From: Bostrychus sinensis
Lineage: Eukaryota; Chordata; Actinopteri; Gobiiformes; Eleotridae
Reading direction: 5' to 3'
NCBI GenBank assembly: GCA_020698575.1
Contig: CM036255.1
Span: forward strand, 14,929,501-14,993,500
Length of the DNA: 64,000 bases
Shown here: positions 29,764 to 42,675 of the stretch, piece after piece
Layout: each line of letters starts with the position of its first letter
Position numbering within the stretch: the first letter of the stretch is position 1
Position numbers and translations under genes: made by a program
The notes under the pieces: model-generated
Seen by the model: only the letters and a program-made list of their open reading frames with translations
Told to the model about the DNA's origin: nothing
Database searches by the model: none

Positions 29764-30946
29764 GTCCACCATCGGAGCTCTGGGCTCCCGTAGTTCATAG
29801 TGGGAAGGCCCGCCCTCCCTCCCTCCGCGCTAGAGGAACACAAACAACATGGCAGCGAGCAGGGAAGAACTCGTTCCTAATAAAGGCACAGTGTCGTCAG
29901 TTGTGTGGAATTGGTTCTGGTTTGCGGCGTCAGACGGACCACAAACAGCGCCCCGCTGCAAAGTCAATCCCTACAGGATTTCGCGATGTTGTGAACTCAA
30001 CTATTAACGCAAAATCAAGCAAACCCCGTGAATTCAAGCAAACCCCGCGAATTCAGCGCGACCCTGCAACTTTGTCCAAACTCCGCAACTCTCTCAGCAG
30101 CAGCGCACCGGTAATGTGCGGCGGAGGTCAGGTTGAGTCACAGACAAAGCGGCGTGGAGGTGCGGTGCGGAGCAGTGCGGAGCTATAGTACGGAGATCGA
30201 GCGCACATTAGGTCGCAGGTGCTCACCAGCAGCAGTGGTGTGGATGGGACGAAAGGAGGAGATGAACGCGGTGCTTTCTAGTTTTGTCAGGCTGTCTGCG
30301 TTGTCATGGTGTTATAGTTGCCTATAAAGTTAAATGGGCAGCGTATTTAGACAACAATGAAGTTTGAGGTCATTGTTTTTTAAACGTTAATGTTGCAGGC
30401 TAATAACCTTCCTGAAAACCTAGCACAGCAAACTTCCTCTGTTTTTAATGACTGGATGTTCTACAGCACGCAACAGGAATCACCAGAGAAGATCTGAGAG
30501 GAACAGAAACAGCTGCAGGAGCCCCAAAAAACAGCCTAATAACACAGCAATATCATTTTAAAAAGTAGGTACACTTGGCCTGTTCAAATACAGGTATTTT
30601 TAATTGGATTAATTACCACCTCACATAGGTTTAAAAACAGATTTTGTTATTTTTTACAGTTCTAGCTAATATTTTTAAGAAGAATTACAGACAAAAAAAA
30701 TTGTAACTTTTAAGAAAATTCCCCGTAAAATCACAGGGCCTTCTATTTGACTTGTTTTGATTGCACTTTAACCACAAGAGGAAATCAAAGCAATACAGCT
30801 AAATTTGCTTTGGTCAATTTCTCTGTCTTCAGTTTAATTTTAAGTAAGTGGGGGGAAAAAAAAACATTTTTAAATTGTAAATCGAATTTTTTGTGGAAAA
30901 ATTTGAGTTTTTTTTTTTTTTTTTTAGGCTAAATCGCCCAGCTCTA
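29657..30946 (+). mobile_element. hAT derivative, 1.29 kb, with BED-finger remnant
   Basis: Starts TAAGGCCGGGCGATAAAT and ends ATCGCCCAGCTCTA, a diverged inverted repeat of the TAGRGCTGGGCGAT type. It is flanked by 8-bp GTCTCTGG (29649-29656) and CTCTCTGG (30947-30954), one mismatch. A poly(A) run (about 29735-29763) lies near the left end. The element is CpG-rich in its first half, carries the start of a BED-type transposase, and lacks the catalytic core. Confidence 0.82.
29849..30007 (+). pseudogene. N-terminal piece of a BED-finger hAT transposase
   Basis: ATG in good context (AACAACATGG). The 52-codon product begins MAASREELVPNKGTVSSVVW and continues NWFWFAASDGPQTAPRCKV. The W-x2-F/W-F...SD...RCKV pattern is the start of a BED zinc finger (tryptophan, aromatic, then first Cys) as in ZBED-like hAT transposases. 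The second Cys and the His pair are not in frame; the sequence diverges after RCKV and stops at 30005. The catalytic DDE/hAT dimerisation region is absent. It marks the surrounding element as a deletion derivative. Confidence 0.65.
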
Positions 30947-31263
30947 CTCTCTGGGGTTGTGTGTTAGTCCAGCATTACACACTTTCAGAGGTGGGGCCTG
31001 CAGCCTTTCTATCTGTTCGCCTCTGAGAGTGATGGGGAGAAGTGGATTAGTGTTGCGTTGACTGTCAAATAAACAGGCTGACTGCTCGACCGGCTCTGCT
31101 GCGTTCTGGGGACTGTGAGCACATATCGACTGAACACCTGTAGGCCACTTGTCTGGCTTTCTGCTGACACAGAGTCTGCAGGGAGAGGATTTGAGACTGT
31201 CACTCCAGCTATGTTTCTTTAATGCTATTTTTGCCTTTGCCAAGGAGATTACATTTTCACTCA

Positions 31264-31405
31264 TGTTGGTTGGTTTGTTGGTTAGTCTGCTAGCAAGGTA
31301 ACTGGAAAAAATGAATGGCCATATTTTTTATCAACTTTTCAGGAAAGGTTGGTTATGGGCCAAGGGAGACATTTTTGGTGTAGAGGTAGACTTCTATTTG
31401 GATCA
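31264..31405 (+). repeat. Dispersed repeat family, copy 4 (best preserved)
   Basis: TTGGTTGGTTTGTTGGTTAG, CTAGCAAGGTAACTGGAAAA, CAGGAAAGGTTGGTTATGGG, CCAAGGGAGA, TTTTTGGTGTAGAGGTAGAC. It gives the fuller word order of the family, from TTTGTTnGTTAG to the GGATC-rich part. Confidence 0.7.
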
Positions 31406-31533
31406 AAGAATGTTTTAAAATAACATTGTAGTTAAAGTTAATTGTAAAACAGCTTTATGTTTGTAAATAAAACACAGTTCATTTTGATTGTGCAAGACAT
31501 ACATTGATATGCTGCACTAGCATCCACCACAAA

Positions 31534-31700
31534 CAGGGTTGCCAGGTCTAAGAGTCAAAACCAACAATAGATTTTCAGCAACTGAAAACCTTCCCAAAAC
31601 CCACTCAGCAGTGTGTATGAAAATAGCTCAAAAACTAGCCCAATGCAAACTAGGCGTACATACTAGCAGTGTTTTCCCTACCATTATATGAGGGGGGCAG
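31534..31700. mobile_element. hAT end fragments
   Basis: CAGGGTTGCCAGGTCT at 31534 matches the end of the MITE at 14740-15288, and AATAGCTCAAAAACTAGCCC continues as in such elements. CAGTGTTTTCCCTACC near 31665 is a second hAT-like terminus. No matching opposite ends were found. Confidence 0.45.
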
Positions 31701-31967
31701 CATAGGCCTATATAAATACTATAATTGCAGTAAACTTTTATAGCTGTAAAAAAGCATGATAAATACTTTAAAGACAGCTCAGTCTAAAAGTGCGTGCAAC
31801 TGACTAAAAGTTCAGAAGTAGGAGCTGTAAAAGACTGCAGTTCAGGGAAATGCAAGCAAGAATCAAGGAAAAAGGCAAAGTCTGTCTCTTTGTTGCCCCA
31901 ACTTTAAATTAACAAATCTTATTTTCAATGCCCATTTTGTGCACAAAAAGTGACACCTCTGCATAGG

Positions 31968-32815
31968 GCTGGGTGATATGGCAAGAAAATGTAATAAAAT
32001 TTTATTTCCCATATTGATCACCATCTATTTTATCATTTGATTTTATGTTTTACAATTAAAAACACAAAATTATGCCTTTGATTCATCATTGGATTTAGAT
32101 TTTAGTTTTTATACAGTAATAAGGGTAATAATTTAAACAAATAAAAGAGGCAAGATGAGATTGAGGCTGACTTTTTAAAATTCCCTGCTTTGTGGGAGAG
32201 CTGTGCTGGACTGATCAGCTGCTTTATTGATGAGACCAGGAAACACTCCTGTCTGTCTCTAAAGAACTGTCCTGTCAATGTATACACTTCCTTGACCTAG
32301 TTCTTTTTCAAGTGACAAGATGCGGCACTGACGTGTATCACATAACGCACTGCAGCTGTGCGCTCCATCGGCTTTACTGCAAACCATGCCGTGTGTGTGG
32401 ATAGTTTTTCTTATTTGTTCTATGGTGTAATTGCGGCATAAAATAATTTTATGGACTGCTGTTTTTGTGCAGCGCAGCTAATGCTAACATTAGCTTAGCT
32501 CCTTTATTAGCACTGTTGCCGCAGTTGTTGCTGTTGTTGCTTGTTCGTTAATCCTTTTTTGTATATAAATGCATAATACCTTTTAGATAGTTATTTTTCT
32601 AAACTCCATTCTTGTTCTCGTCTGCTCACGCTGCAACAGGTGGGCGGTAACCGTAAACATAAGTACGCCTCTCGGCTGCTCCGTTTTCTGCCACTGCACT
32701 TTCTGTCAGACTTGTCCATATTGAATTAAAGGGCTCTTGGCTTATCATCGAGATCAATCCTATATGTAATTATAATTAAACTTTTTAAATTTGATTTTTG
32801 GCACAGACCTACCTC
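31968..32815. mobile_element. hAT fragment of the TAGGGCTGGGCGATAT type
   Basis: TAGGGCTGGGTGATATGGCA at 31968 is a typical fish hAT terminus (also seen at 36765, and inverted at 54166). The following ~850 bases include CpG-rich sequence similar in texture to other hAT interiors. The opposite end is not recognisable, so the right limit is a guess. Confidence 0.5.
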
Positions 32816-33104
32816 TGAAATAACTTTTGCACCTGCTTCTCCAATGTGCTAAATTTACAGGCAGTTTTAGCTCCTGTAGTCCATAATAAATCGAAAAGTG
32901 GCTGCTAAATTATTTCATTTGGATTTTCTCCATCTTGAATTTTGCGCATTCTAGTGAAAATGCCTTGTTTTACATATTCATTGAGTCACTGGAGCAAAAT
33001 CTGCACGGCACTCATTTAGCACCTGTAAGAGGCGCTAACTTAAGCTGTGTCTGGGTTTGTTCCACTTTAAGCACAGCTTATTCATTTAGCATGCATGCAA
33101 ACCT

Positions 33105-33395
33105 TTGACACTATCAGGTGTATTATTCATTCACTTCTCATTCACACTTGTTGGTGAAGAGACATTTCTGTAGCCACAGCTGCTCTTGGGGCAGGCTGAT
33201 TAAGATGCTGCCATTCTGCGCCTATGGCCTCTCCGACCACCACCAAACACACAATCACACTAACACATTCATATAGGGAAGATGGGTGAAGTGTTTTGCC
33301 CAAGGACATTGACAGTATGAACTGGGGAGAGAATTCAGATCGCCAACCTTCTGGGTATTCGACGACCACTCTACCTCCTTAGCCACTGTTGCCTC
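33105..33395 (-). mobile_element. tRNA-derived SINE, antisense
   Basis: On the plus strand the order is 3' tail (AGGTGTATTATTCATTCACT), body (CTCTCCGACCACCACCAAAC), then GTTTTGCCCAAGGACATTGA, and the reversed tRNA-like head (ATTCAGATCGCCAACCTTCT...GACCACTCTACCTCCTTAGCC). It is a close match to a common fish SINE layout. Confidence 0.75.
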
Positions 33396-36119
33396 AATGA
33401 GTCCAAATCCATTGAAAAACCGCAGACTTGTCAACCCTGACTAAAAACAGTGATGACCCCAAGAAACAAATAAAAGCTACAGCGTTCATATACACTACAC
33501 TACTACTTGAAGTACCATTACTACTAAAAGCAATTTGGCCTAAGAGGCAGAAGCACAGATGTCATTTCCAGTTTTTTTTGTTGAATGTGGCTCCATGGTT
33601 ACAGAATTGAAAGAGCAAAATGTACAACAGTTAACATGATATCTATTTCTAGGACTAAGGTAGCATGTCAGAGAATAATCACATTTGAGGAGTAATTAAA
33701 GTCTAGGCCCGGGCTAAAAGCACTTTTAATTGATTACCCTGGATTCGGTGTAAAATAGGTTAAATACGCTCCTAAAATGAGTTCCATTAGTCTCTTGCTC
33801 ACTATTTATACTCTCCGCTCCTCTCTTATTACCCAGGCAAGATGGCTGTGATTAAATTGGCTCGCAATGTACCTCCCTCGCTTCTCTCAGCTTTTTACTT
33901 CATGTGCTCTCTTCTCTCTGTTGCTTGATGTTGGCCATTGATCAGACCCCCAGTGCAGTCTCCCAATACCTCTTTCATGTTCACTCATCATAGAACTTGT
34001 GCTCCAGTGTCTTCTGTGTACTGGTTGGCAGCATCACTCAGTACATTTACATGCAAGCAAAGGAATTTGAATTGTATACTGAGTTTTAAACTCCATGTCT
34101 TACTCTGTTACAGAGTTTTAAACTGTTTTACAAATTAATTACAATTTTGTCAAGTCACTTACTTACACAGTGGTCTAACTTTAATGCTCACAATCCAGTC
34201 AGAGGCGATACTGTGAATGTCAACTGACATTATAGTCATCAGTTTCCACTTTGCTATTGGCAGCACTTTTGGGGAATTTCGTTTGGGTGTTTTTTTTTTT
34301 TTGTCCTCATACCTGGCACCGTTACCATTGAGAAATTCCCATTCATCATAATAACTAGTGTTGAGTGTCCATTTATCAAGCACTGAATGCCAGAGTTTTG
34401 TAGGGGCAAGTTTGGCCAAGGAGATTTACTTTCTAATGACTGTTATAAAACCTTGTACTTATGAGACAAATGAGATGACAAATGAGAGGGAAACAGGATG
34501 GCCCACAAGCTCTATCTTAACTTGGTCTGTGGGGATTTATATGGCTTAAGGTGAGTTACTAACAAGCAAACACCAAAGCCACTCACATTTACACAAGGCT
34601 CACAAGACTTTCCTTCTTCACATTTATACCTGATCAACAGAATATTGGCAATATACATATATATATACACATACATACACATACATACACATACATACAC
34701 ACACATACACACACATACATACAGAAATCCCAACTTTGAGAGAGTCGCACTACTGTTCCCAGCACTAATGGCTGATGATGACCAGTAGCGGTAAATGTCT
34801 GTAGCTCTAAATGTGAATTTACATAGTAATTATTGTTTTATCTATAAAGGTAACACTTTGACTGTGAAATGACTCACAACAAAAATAACGAAAACATGTT
34901 TTTTATTTGGTAACTGTACCTTTTGAAAAAACAAAATGTTTCAAAAGCTATGGCAGTCAAGTTTTCTCTTGTTAAATTTACAACATGAGAGACTTTGAGT
35001 TTGTTTTTGTTGTTGTTTTAACGATAGTAAGTAACTTAACCACTTTTCTTGTGTTTTGCTTATGCTTCAGCACATCACCTCTCACAGCTATTCAGATAAG
35101 CACAAGATGGTGCTGGTTTTTGAGTTTTAGAATTTACTGCAAACAGGTTTAGCTTTTTTGTGCAGAATAACCATCTAAAAAAAGTACCTCTTGTTCACGG
35201 TCAGCTACAAGCTTCATTTGCTCACTCGTTCAGTGAGGTGAGCCCTGATACAGTTCAGCTCCCTATCCCTCTGCTTCTCTAAGCTCTAAATAAGAGGAGC
35301 AGCAGGGCTTAGACTAACCCCAGCTCAGCACCACTGTCTGTTTACGCTGCTGCTAATATGTTCACATCCATTTATCATTAAAGCAGGAAAACTAACTAAT
35401 AAGACTTGTTTATGTTTTTTTTTATTATAGAATATTACAACCAAAGGATTGTTCTAACGTTATGATCTATTTGTTGTCTATGGCGGTGTCAGTTAGTTTA
35501 TGGCGGTGAAACTCTGTACCGAGAGTTGTTGAATAACTGTCACTTGTGCCAGCTGACACATGGTCACTCTGTGTCTGTTATTCTTCCTCAGCTCAGAACT
35601 TGTGACTGAAGTAATACATTAGCCTGATGAGTCTCTGGCAAGGCACCTTCACCACAAGACTAATCTGTAATGCAAGCCTCTTTGAGCTTCATGCAAACCA
35701 ACACGAATTTGTCCAAACGTGATTAATATAACCTCCATATTCCACAAGGTACCATTTTGATGAATTAACAAATGGGGTGTGAATGTCTCCTGTTTAATCA
35801 CACTGAGAGATGAAACGCTGGACTGCCAGAGAAGGCTGGCTGACTGTAGCAGCACTAATCTTTTTCTATCCATATCCTGTTTAAATGAGGAGCAGGCAAT
35901 GACTTGACATCCACTTTAGCTAGCTAAAAATCCACATGGTGAAGAGTGTGGGAGGACGGCAGAGTGTGCGTCAGCAGCTGTAATCTGTTCTTCGTCGACC
36001 TAAAATTTGGTTTGTGGCAACCACTAATGATTGATTCTGTGTGTCTAAAACTTGCAAAATGAACAGTAAAATGCAAAGGCATACAGGATTTGTTTTAATT
36101 CTGTTGTCTGTCAGTATCA
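33396..36119. other. Non-coding stretch, no gene recognised
   Basis: 33660-33920 contains homeodomain-type words (GAGTAATTAAAG, TTTAATTGATTACC) in otherwise complex sequence. 34651-34724 is a microsatellite. Nothing else is recognised. Confidence 0.5.
34651..34724. repeat. (AC)n/(ATAC)n compound microsatellite
   Basis: Alternating AT, then ACATACATAC units, then ACACACATAC units over about 70 bases. Confidence 0.9.
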
Positions 36120-36300
36120 GATTGTGACCCTTAAACCACAACACTAGCCCTGTCGCTTCACAGTAAGAAGGTCTTGGGTTTGATTGCCAGACTGCCTTTT
36201 CTTTGTGGAGTTTGCAGGTTCTCCCCATGATTGAGTGGGATTTTTCTCGGTGCTCTGGTTTCCAAAATCCAGCTAGAAGACAGGCTGGCCCACTAAGAGC
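36120..36300 (+). mobile_element. SINE/L2-derived retroposon fragment
   Basis: CCCTGTCGCTTCACAGTAAG, AAGGTCTTGGGTTTGATTGC (B-box-like), TGTGGAGTTTGCAGGTTCTC, CGGTGCTCTGGTTTCC. This is the standard head and body order of a widespread vertebrate tRNA-derived retroposon; the tail has diverged. Confidence 0.75.
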
Positions 36301-36764
36301 CAGGGTGTCTCAGTTTACCTCAGTGACACTGGAAGGATGGGTCAGATATCAAGAATGAGGGACAATAAAGTCAACCTTGTTCTTTATGAACGTTTGGGTT
36401 TTTATTGTGCTTTAATGTGCCCACTCTTGATCAGGTGTCTTAGAGGAAATTCATGTGTAGTGTACTGCATTGTAGTACTCTAATATTTTATTTAAGCAGT
36501 TAATTACATTGGTGTGATTATTTAGTCTATTATGTGTTGCATCACATCTGTTCAGTGAAATAGTTCTCATTGGGAACAACAGCTAAGGGTAGACGGAGTT
36601 GTCCCTTTGACGTTTGTTTTGACATTTGATTTTGATTGTAAATCAACACAATGCACACATTAATGGTACCTATATTTAGTGTATACAATGGTGTCTAGGA
36701 GAAAGGGGAAAGATGTAGTAAACTGTCCGTTTTAAACTGAGTTTGCAGCAATATTTTATAATAT

Positions 36765-36850
36765 GGGTGGGCGATATGGCAAAAACGTTATATCACGATT
36801 TTCTGAAAGCCTAGATCATGACTTCGATTTTATCATTCCTGTACGTATTG
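36765..36850. mobile_element. hAT terminus fragment
   Basis: GGGTGGGCGATATGGCAAAA, then ATATCACGATTTTCTGAAAG: the same terminus type as at 31968. No opposite end found. Confidence 0.5.
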
Positions 36851-38237
36851 TCATTTCCTATTGCCTTTAAGAGATTCCTAACGCTCTGCTTCATCTGAAA
36901 CTAAAATAAAAGTGTAGTACCTATAGCCTACTATACAAATTTTCTGCTGACAATTTAGAACGAGATGTAACTGTGAATTATGTTTAAGTATTTGCTTTGT
37001 GTACCAAAATGTGCAAAGAATAATATTTTTACAAACCAAACCATTTGAGTTTTGTATATTATGTGGTTATTAAGTTTATCCAGTATTATAACCAGACTGA
37101 ATTTGAACATGACCAAATTTTTTTTGTAACATGACAATTAATATGCATTAATACTTTTTAAAACCTTTCTTTTTTTTCCCCATAAATGGTTCTACAGTGC
37201 TCTGTGTCTGTCCCTCCCTCGTGCCGGTGGTTTTCTGTTTACCTCATGTGCACATCATGTGCTCTAGGGCCAATTTATCCATCCCATGCTGGAGCCTGAT
37301 ACACCCATCTCTCTCCTGTCCCACACTGCACGCTGCCAGGCCTAACCTGAGCCCGGGACACCTCTAGCCCTCCTGTCTTTATTTTGTTTAGGTTTAGTGC
37401 ATTGGCCGATTAAACCAAACAGACCTGGGACACACTCTGCTCGCTGCAGGCTGCTGTGTGCGGCTCATGTGACAGCGCGACGACACAGAGTGGAGAAGAG
37501 AGAGAGGTGGCCGTGGATCAGAGCAGGTTAAAAGTGAGTGGAGAGGTGACTCCTGATCCAATGAGTAAAAATAAATCACCCCAAACATGAGAAATCTTTT
37601 CTTAACTTTTACAATGACATCAATGAGTGTTGTTAACAAGCAGAACTCTTGGTAACGTGTAGTTGTAGTTTTGTGTTTCTTCTTTAAACTTTGCAAAAAC
37701 ATGAAACCCAAAGGCAGCACAAGTTAAAACTCCAGCGAACAGCCAGACTCCATGGCTCCGCCACTAAGGTGCTACTGTTGCAGAGCCCCACTCAGACTTC
37801 ACTGTGATTGGTTAAATCTGTGCTGCATGACTAAGGCGAACTAATATGAGGACAGGGTGGGAAAAAGCAGACAGCATGCATCTGTTTGCGCAGAGAGCTG
37901 CACTAAACAGAAAAGCACTGATCAGCAATCTTTCCAAATTGGCTGATCGTCAGAGGTTTGATCGTGACATGATCTAATATTGTTATATCACACATGCAAA
38001 CCGCATAATGTATTTCACCTTCCAAACACAAGGTGGCGTTTATTTGGACAATGAAATACATTATGCACTTTGCTTGAATGCAGGTCTTCATGGAACCAGA
38101 AACAAGACATTGCAGTTTAAAGTAGAAAAGCGTGACTATAATGCTGCATAGTTTTGGTGAGTCAAATAAGCTAAACTCATTACTCTTGGCTGACATTAAA
38201 TAATTGATTGGTGATGATAATTTGAACCGGCAAGACC
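36851..38237. other. Non-coding stretch, no gene recognised
   Basis: AT-rich, then a less AT-rich part (37190-37900) without recognisable exons or repeats. Confidence 0.5.
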
Positions 38238-38245
38238 CTTTAGAG

Positions 38246-39321
38246 CACAGGTGTCAAACTCTGGCCCGCGGGCCAAATGTGGCCCGCAGGATAATTTCTT
38301 TTGGCCCGCGAGATCATTTCCATTTTATATTAATAATGGCCCGTCGATATATTGTGCTCGATCTGTTTGAACTACATCTCCCATAATGCACTGCAGAAGC
38401 TGCGCGCCGGCACTGCCCCTCCCCCGCTGTTTTAGCGAGCGGCATTTAACGAGCCGCAGGAGCAGAGAGTGAAGGATTCTCCGACAGGAAATTTAACTTT
38501 CCACAAAAGAAATGGGCAAAGAGGGGTCAGTGAGAGCAGGAGCTTCTTAAACAGGTGGGACTCTCTGTAAACGCTCTACACTTTGTTTGTTGAGCTCATG
38601 TAGCAGTAATAAAACCACGCTCCAACCGCACATCATTGTGAGAACATCTCCTTTACAAACCGTACGTCTTTAAAAACAGCACTGCCCTCCGTCGCTCTTT
38701 TTCCTTTCTCTCTGTCGCTACTTGTGCTCTAATGCACTCATTAACACACAGCGAGCTAAACCTGCCCAGAAACAGGTATAATCCTGCTCACACTGTGTCC
38801 TGCAGAGGACAGAGAGGTGGACAGTAGTTTGCTCAATAAATGTTAAATAAGCCTATAATACATGTTTGTGTGTAGGAGCTGACTCAGCTTAAAGTTGTGC
38901 TGGGCTTACATAAGGGGCATGGCATGCACCTAAATATTTATCTGCTGGTAGTACCCACTGTCACAGTAAAACAGAGTGGACCTGATGAAAACACCTGTCT
39001 TATATGAGGAGTTGGGTAACTGTGGCAGTAAATAATAATAAATAAGCCAGTGTTAGTCAGTAGTCTGTGGCCTTGTTGTTGTTATTTGTTGAGTTCCAAG
39101 TTCTGATTTAAAACAAAACTACAAAGCCCATTAAAACCACAAATCTACACCTGTAGTTCTGTGAGGAAGTATTATTCTATGTTAAAAAGCCTATTGTAGC
39201 CTAACTGAGAACAAAAATACAGTAGGCTGGCTTTATTATTTATACAATTCTCTTATTCGGCCCACGACCAAGACTGGTTTTCTAATTTTGGCCCCAGCTC
39301 CGATTGAGTTTGACACCCCTG
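38246..39321. mobile_element. hAT element (non-autonomous, 1076 bp)
   Basis: Ends CACAGGTGTCAAACTC and, reverse-complemented, CAGGGGTGTCAAACTC (14 of 16 match). A perfect 8-bp duplication CTTTAGAG lies at 38238-38245 and 39322-39329. The first ~90 bases are full of GGCCCGC words (CTCTGGCCCGCGGGCCAAAT), typical of a widespread vertebrate hAT-Charlie-type family. No transposase frame is preserved. The inner sequence is CpG-rich at first, then AT-rich. Confidence 0.9.
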
Positions 39322-39329
39322 CTTTAGAG

Positions 39330-42224
39330 CTTTATATGTGTTTAAATACAGAACTGGATCGGTCCAAAGATTAAGCCAACAAGGAGTTCATTTTAAAACT
39401 CTGATATTGCAAAAAGGCCTGTCTTTAATAGTTCATCATGTTAAACAATAATATAATAAATATATACAACATATTGCCCAAAATCCTTATCCTGTGCTCT
39501 GGAGGGCTGCCCTGTTTAGTTGTATGACATGACTAGTATTCCTGTGGCAAATGCTTCGAAGTTGTATGTGGAATTGTTCAGTGTGATATTTGAACTTCAG
39601 AAATGCACACAATTTATTATCTTTAAGTTGTATTCGAAGTAAAATGTAGCTTTAGAAGCCTGTGAAAAGACAGAGTGAGTTGAAGCATTGTTGTTTTTAC
39701 CACCAAACACGCAATAGCGTGTTGTTTAAAACGTCTTGGGTCACCCCCGAAGGCACTGTGAAGGAGGCAGCCCTTTTGCCTTTAATTCCCAGACTGTCAC
39801 TGAGGCTTCAGCACGCCTCAACTGTGGCCACGCCCCCACTGCCAGAACAGGCTCAAAGCTTTGAAACTAAAAAAAAAAGATGATCTGAAACTAAAAAAAG
39901 GTGATCCAAAGGTGATTAAAAAATTTTAAAGTGGAAAAAAAACATTTGAAACTGTAAAAAAATAAATAAATTGAACGTGAAAATATTAAGCAACTCTCAT
40001 TTGGAAATAAAATAAACTGTTGGAATGCATTTCTGTATTTTTCAGAGTTCAACATTAAAACATGAGTGTTCAGTTTAACATTTTATTTTTCAGTTCAGAA
40101 AGATTATGAGCCCAGTTTAGCTCCATATGGTTTGACCATAGTCATATGAACGAGAATCCAGGAAACCAAAGCAATATTGAGATTTAGCCAAGACCTGTGT
40201 CTAGGCTACATACTTTTATAGCCTGAATCTGCCACCTCTTGCAAGCTACTTGGGTAAGGCCTCCCTTTCATTCTGTTATGAAAACCATAGCAGTAATTGG
40301 TTCTTTGGCTTGGATAGAGCCTTAAGGTGAGGTGAGGTAGCCTTTCAGAGATACAATCTAATCTATAGTAAGATTATATGAAAATGCTTGACTGTCTAGT
40401 TCTATTTGCTCCTTTATTGTAACATTCAAGGGCTTGCTAGATAGAGCATGTACCTCTGAACTAGAAGAGTTTACACCACTCGTTACTGACTTTTAGGTCC
40501 TGAGCCCCTCAGTTAAGAATCACTGGCTTACACTACTTTATAAAGTAAAGACCTTGGCTTTCTAGAAGTCCAGTCTACATGTTTCTTGGCATTTCAGTAG
40601 GATTGTATTGTGTGGCCTAAATATACTTTTTTATAGGCTTCTAATATTTTCATACTCGTAGTTTTAAAGTGTTTAATTGTTGAACACCAATGTACAGACC
40701 TTTTCATACCTTTGCCCCAAAGTGTCTCAGTATAGAATAGTATGTGTGAATCCTACCCCTTTCTTCTTTAATGTTTGTAGTTGGAATTAAAGGGGCCTGT
40801 GCTTTGCTGGCTGCTCACTGTAGATACCTCTCCTAATGCTCAGCTATTTCTTTGCACACCTCGGGTATATTTAGTGGCCGTTATCTCTTTATGAAACATG
40901 AAGCGCACTGCAGAGGCTTACCTTATACACCTCAAATACTTTGGCTTAGGTTAATGCCGGCGCGTGAACCGGGGCTGGGAGGGGTCCGTTGCACTCAAGG
41001 TAGAGGGATAGATTTTGTGTGCTTTTGGCTGAGTTAAATTCAACATTTTCCACAAATTGTTCCATAAAGTTAGGTAAATTGTGGAGGGGGTGGTATGTAG
41101 CTGGGTAGAGGTGAGTAGGTTAAATATTCACAAAAGAACTCCTACCTGTATTCTGCCCAGTTGGAGCTCATAAATATCAAAGTTTGCCGTTCAAATAGCT
41201 TCCCACACATTGAATTATTACACCGCTAAAAACAGTGCTGGCTTTTTGTGTTTTTCTGTTCATGACACCTTTTGATAACACGGTAAACAAGAATTCTCCT
41301 CTCAGCTGAGCGATAACTCGCATGCTATGAGAAGATCCCTGCAAAAATCCTCCTATAAATAAGATGCTGTTTCACCAAACATCAGGATTAGGAGATGATA
41401 TATCAGAGAGAGGCCATTGAGGATGCAAGCAATTTTTTCTGCCATCATTTCTGTGAAGCAGTGGTTCTGTGGTCTTTTTCAGAGCATCATCTACATTTCA
41501 AGCCTATCCTTTAATCAGCACACTAAGGCATGACCTCCTGTCTCCTGCACAGGGCCAGGCTGACATTTTTTAGCCCAGACTTTAGAAGAAGTTGTCCCAA
41601 CCTAATTACAGTCTGTTATGAGTCAGAGTAATATCTTTGAGGAATTTTAATCTGGTTTTGGGGCAGTTGATAGCACAAAGTCTGCCCTCTGCAGAGTGAC
41701 CAACAACCTTCCTTTAGAAGCAGATATGTGTGCTGCATTTTGATTTCGGAGCTGGGATCCATACTTTGCCTTGCACACAAATGTCTCACTAGCCTTTAAG
41801 AGCAAAATTCAGAACACAGCATTTCAAAGTTGTATAGATAAATACCATATAGATAAATTAAAACTCAGTTCAAATTGATAAAATAAGTAGTGGATACTTA
41901 AAATTTGCTTGGATTTTCTACTAACGTAAGTTTTAACTGGGGCTTACATTTTCCATGTTTTGTGGAAATTATTAATATCGAGCAAACGCCATTTTTAACA
42001 ACAATCAGCTAACATTTTGCACTGATTTTCAAGCAGAAAAGGGCATACCATAATGGCATTGTGGCAGGACTAACATAACACAATTTTCTAGTTTCTAGTT
42101 CTAGTTAGTTACGGTCTACAAATTGTTTGTTATAATTTACAGTCACTCTACTCAACTCTACTTTCAAATAAAGGTTAAAAATAAGGACCCTGATGACCAC
42201 CAAGGCATTGCCCTATCTCACAAT
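39330..42224. other. Non-coding stretch, no gene recognised
   Basis: Unique-looking sequence. An A-rich patch lies at 39870-39965. The segment near 40440 (CTTGCTAGATAGAGCATGTA) vaguely resembles a decayed tRNA-like SINE head. No exon recognised. Confidence 0.5.
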
Positions 42225-42345
42225 GTTAAAGAGTCAAAAAAATTTAAAGATCCAGGAGATGTTCTGGATGGTTCCTGAGAAATTCACCAAAATCCAACAT
42301 TTTGAGTTATCTTGCTAATAGATTAACAAACCAACCAATACTGAC
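42225..42345 (-). repeat. Dispersed repeat family, copy 5
   Basis: Reverse complement of the family: GATCCAGGAGATGTTCTGGA, ATTCACCAAAATCCAACATT, GTTATCTTGCTAATAG, ATTAACAAACCAACC. Confidence 0.6.
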
Positions 42346-42602
42346 AATAAAACCTCTATGACAGAAGCTACTAACTGCGCTGGGAAAACTGACTGAGAAT
42401 AGAACTAAAGAGACAGGGCATGGATAAGTGTCTTTCAATGTTCTTACCTTTTTTCCATAGTACTGTTGTACCATGGTTATCATAAGCCGTGTGTGCAAGA
42501 AGTAGACGGCAAACTTCCACCAAGATTTTTATGCCACCCAGACAAAAGCAACCCGTCTGCTTACATTTTCCACTCACACTGTTACTTATTTCATGGTTCT
42601 AG

Positions 42603-42675
42603 CTCCTGATGTGATCCTCCCACCCCTGTTCGACATTGAGCCACTGCACCTTCGCATTGAGACAAGCCAAATGAG
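42603..42675 (+). CDS. Possible internal exon of an unidentified gene
   Basis: 73 bases between an acceptor-like TTATTTCATGGTTCTAG and a donor (GAG|GTAGTA at 42676, or the stronger GTA|GTAAGT at 42679). In the only frame closed by a stop just after the donor it encodes PDVILPPLFDIEPLHLRIET then SQMR. Codon choice (GTG, ATC, CTC, CTG, TTC, GAC, CAC, CGC) is GC3-rich, unlike the AT-rich flanks. I do not recognise the protein. Chance is still possible for so short a stretch, and no neighbouring exon was found. Confidence 0.25.
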
